From assembly GCF_025165795.1 (NCBI RefSeq), contig NZ_JAJAGO010000003.1:496001-560000 (forward strand): a DNA stretch of 64,000 nucleotides, written 5' to 3'. Made by a program: the position numbers and the translations under genes. Every line of letters starts with the position of its first letter. Positions within the stretch are counted from its first letter, which is position 1. This DNA is from Streptomyces gossypii. GTDB taxonomy: Bacteria; Actinomycetota; Actinomycetes; Streptomycetales; Streptomycetaceae. The notes beneath the pieces are model-generated. The model searched no databases, had not been told where the DNA came from, and saw only the letters and a program-made list of their open reading frames with translations. Below, piece by piece: positions 62,136-64,000 of the stretch.

Positions 62136-62618
62136 ATGGCACCTCAGACGCAGCGCCAACCTTCGGTTACCGTACGTGTGTTCAATCAGCGGTTCAGCTC
62201 CACCCGACGCGGTGCGCGGCTGGCCCGGCTGTTGGCTCTCCACCAGCTCGACAGCTGGCTGATCCCCTACCGCAGCTCGCTTTCCGAGTCCGTCGGGCTC
62301 ATCGTCGCCGAGTTGGCCACCAACGCCGCCACGCACGGCTGCGTGCCGGGGCGGGACTTCGAGCTCGGCCTCTTGCTGACCATGGGTTCGCTGCGCGTCG
62401 AGGTCTCCGACACCCGTGGCGACCGCGTACCGCCGGGCCCGGACCTGCTGGCGCCGCCGTGTCCGCTCGCCGACGCGGGCCGCGGGCTGTGCCTGGTGGA
62501 CGCGCTCGCCACCCGCTGGGGCATCGCCTCCCGGACCCCTGCGCCGGGCAAGACGGTCTGGGCCGAACTGGCGGTGGGGCCACCCGGCGGACACGTGGCC
62601 GGGCGGCCCCTGGGATGA
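62136..62618 (+). CDS. Anti-sigma/RsbW-like ATP-binding protein
   Basis: 160 residues. GHKL kinase fold only: LSESVGLIVAELATNAATHGCV (N-box), VEVSDTRGDRVPP (G1), DAGRGLCLVDALATRWG (G2) and GKTVWAELAV. As for the HATPase at 7248-7763, no partner STAS protein or sigma factor is adjacent. It is divergent from the NACHT gene across 298 bases; a functional connection is possible but unsupported beyond position. Confidence 0.88.
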   Translation: MAPQTQRQPSVTVRVFNQRFSSTRRGARLARLLALHQLDSWLIPYRSSLSESVGLIVAELATNAATHGCVPGRDFELGLLLTMGSLRVEVSDTRGDRVPPGPDLLAPPCPLADAGRGLCLVDALATRWGIASRTPAPGKTVWAELAVGPPGGHVAGRPLG

Positions 62619-62664
62619 GAACAGCCATGCTGGTCGTACCGGTCGTCCAGCCGTGCGGGTCCCG

Positions 62665-63462
62665 TCAGGCGGAGGAACCGCCGTCGATCACCAGGTCGAC
62701 GCCGACGGCCGACCCGGCCTCCGGCGAGGCCAGGAAGAGCACCGCCGCGGCGACCTCGGCCGTCGTGGAGACCCGGCCGACCGGCGACTGCTCCTTCATG
62801 CGCACGGCCCGCTCGGCTTCGCTCTCACCGGGCTGCAGGGACATGAGGGTGTCCGAGGCACCGGGGCTCACGGCGTTGATCCGGATGCCGTCGCCGATGT
62901 GGTCCAGGGCCCCGGCGCGGGTGAGCGCGCTGACGGCGGCCTTGGACGCGATGTACCCGGCAACACCGGGAATCCTGATGTGCGCTCCGAGATTGGAGGA
63001 GAGGTTCACGATCGCGCCGCCGCCGTTGGCGCGCATGTGGGCGATCTCGGCCTGCATGGAGAGCAGCACGCCCGTGACGTTGGTGTCGAGCAGCGCCTGC
63101 CAGTCCTCCTCGGCCAGATCACCGAGGGGCTGGCCGCCGCCCCGGAGAAGTCCGGCGTTGTTGACGGCGATGTCGAGGCCGCCGAAGTGCTCGACCGTGC
63201 GGGCGACCAGGGCCCGTACGTCGGTGGCGCGGGTGACGTCGGCGGTGACGGCGAGGGCGGTGCCGCCCGCCGCCTCGATCAGGGCGGCGGTCTCGTCGAG
63301 GGTGGCGGCGGTGCGCCCGGCGACGGACACCCGCGCGCCCTCTGCGGCGAAGGCGAGGGCGATGGCACGGCCCAGGCCGGACCCGGCGCCGGTGACGAGG
63401 ACACTGCTGCCGTCGAAACGGCCGGGGCCGGTGGTGGGAGCGGTGGTGGCGGGCGTGGACAT
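62665..63462 (-). CDS. Short-chain dehydrogenase/reductase
   Basis: 265 residues; ATG 63462 with GGGAG 6 bases upstream. Classical SDR: cofactor motif TGAGSGLGRAIA, GRTAATLDE, DIAVNNAGLL, catalytic Ser in IVNLSSNLGAHI, Y-x-x-x-K in GYIASKAAV, and INAVSPGASDT. Arg in 'GRT' after the second strand suggests NADP preference. It follows a MFS transporter gene on the same strand, perhaps an export/modification pair. Substrate unknown. Confidence 0.92.
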   Translation of the reverse strand: MSTPATTAPTTGPGRFDGSSVLVTGAGSGLGRAIALAFAAEGARVSVAGRTAATLDETAALIEAAGGTALAVTADVTRATDVRALVARTVEHFGGLDIAVNNAGLLRGGGQPLGDLAEEDWQALLDTNVTGVLLSMQAEIAHMRANGGGAIVNLSSNLGAHIRIPGVAGYIASKAAVSALTRAGALDHIGDGIRINAVSPGASDTLMSLQPGESEAERAVRMKEQSPVGRVSTTAEVAAAVLFLASPEAGSAVGVDLVIDGGSSA

Positions 63463-63529
63463 AGGGGTCTCCCAGTGGGTGGTGTGGGTTTCGTCGGTTC
63501 GTTCGGTTGGTTCGGTTCGGTGGTGCGCT

Positions 63530-64000
63530 TCAGGTGGTCCGTCGGGCGGCGCTCGGGCTTCGCAGGCGGTGCGGGCGGCCGCGCAGGGTGGTGATGCCGA
63601 GGGCGGTGAGCCCCAGGCCCGCGCCGGCCGCCGCCAGCGGGCGCGCGTCGCCGCCGAAGGTGAGCAGCAGGGCGAGGACCACCGTCGGTCCCAGCTCCAT
63701 CGCGGTGTTGAGCACGCCTCCGGCCAGGCCGGTCTGGCGCGGCGGCACGTCCGCGGCGGCCAGCACGGCGGCCCCGGCGAACGCGGCGGCGGCCCCGGCG
63801 GCCAGCAGGACGAGGCCGGGCAGCAGCCCGAGTGCGTACGGGAGTTCGGGGTCGAGCCCGGTGGCCGACAGCAGGGCCAGCCCCACCGCGCCGACGGCGA
63901 GGCCGGTGGCGGTCACGGCGACGGTGCCCCGGCGGGCGATCAGCGGCCCGGCGGCACGGGAGGAGCACAGCAGCGCGACGGCGAACGGCACGAACGCGCC
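63530..64000 (-). CDS. MFS transporter, C-terminal part (5' end outside window)
   Basis: 157 codons up to the window edge, frame still open (Gly-Ala-Phe at 63992-64000). Four helices remain: LLCSSRAAGPLIARRGT, VAVTATGLAVGAVGLALL, YALGLLPGLVLLAAGAAAAFAGAAVLAAADVPPRQTGLAGGVLNTAMELGPTVVLALLL, and a final helix. The GLAGGVLNTAMELG pattern and P-L-I-A-R-R-G loop are typical of 14-helix drug:H+ antiporters (EmrB/QacA, DHA2). Specificity unknown. Confidence 0.85.
   Translation of the reverse strand, partial: GAFVPFAVALLCSSRAAGPLIARRGTVAVTATGLAVGAVGLALLSATGLDPELPYALGLLPGLVLLAAGAAAAFAGAAVLAAADVPPRQTGLAGGVLNTAMELGPTVVLALLLTFGGDARPLAAAGAGLGLTALGITTLRGRPHRLRSPSAARRTT

Overview
The window is a high-GC actinobacterial chromosome segment, almost certainly Streptomyces or a close relative. 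The signs are strong G/C bias at third codon positions, frequent GTG and TTG starts, an Lsr2 gene, a TipA-type regulator, a WhiJ/Scr1-type regulator with DUF397 and ATP-binding partners, a conservon-like (cvn) pair, and the familiar core-genome run ppa-dacB-DUF2342-tilS-hpt-ftsH-folE-folP-folB-folK ... panC-nadB-nadC-coaX ... lsr2-clpC. No tRNA, rRNA, CRISPR array or prophage was found.

Layout. 1-6.3 kb: 3' part of a copper P-type ATPase, a gene-poor stretch, a divergent MreB/actin-like protein, an ABC exporter with a MerR-type promoter, and a DUF3048 lipoprotein. 6.3-9 kb: a WhiJ-like cluster (DUF397, HATPase, XRE regulator) that carries one copy of a 166-bp MITE. 9-14.7 kb: aldehyde dehydrogenase, DinB-like protein, a PadR-controlled ABC-2 exporter with two clear operators, and tipA with its own 19-bp-spacer promoter. 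15-19 kb: a ThrE-like exporter and a GAF-PP2C-HATPase regulator. 18.8-32.6 kb: housekeeping block (ppa, dacB, metalloprotease, tilS, hpt, ftsH, folate genes), interrupted by two cvn-type genes and ending at a second, inverted MITE copy. 32.8-36.5 kb: quaternary-amine (OpuC/ProU-type) ABC importer. 36.6-46.5 kb: a coiled-coil membrane protein, an ArsR-type regulator, a two-component system, a MidA-like methyltransferase, a Uma2 nuclease-fold protein, two PH-domain membrane proteins and an orphan NuoD paralogue. 46.6-52.7 kb: pantothenate/NAD/CoA genes, mostly overlapping at start/stop codons. 52.8-59.2 kb: conserved hypothetical, tiny membrane protein, BlaI-type regulator, GNAT acetyltransferase, lsr2 and clpC. 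59.3-64 kb: a NACHT NTPase (bacterial NLR-like), an anti-sigma-like HATPase, an SDR and a truncated MFS transporter.

Working together: folE, folP, folB and folK make tetrahydrofolate precursors. panC, coaX and the DUF2520 protein belong to pantothenate/CoA supply, and nadB and nadC to de novo NAD. ftsH, hpt and tilS form the conserved actinobacterial cluster. clpC sits behind an unusually rich stress-promoter region with candidate ClgR, PafBC-type and SigR-type elements, and lsr2 is next to it.

The most interesting items are the clpC promoter region, the PafBC-type motif before folB, the NACHT gene, the paired MITEs whose termini supply stop codons, the small doubly coupled ORF replacing the roadblock gene in the cvn cluster, the degenerate MreB-like protein, and recurrent codon-phased 9-bp repeat arrays in otherwise conserved genes. 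Functions come from reading motifs without database searches, and regulator-site assignments are inferences.
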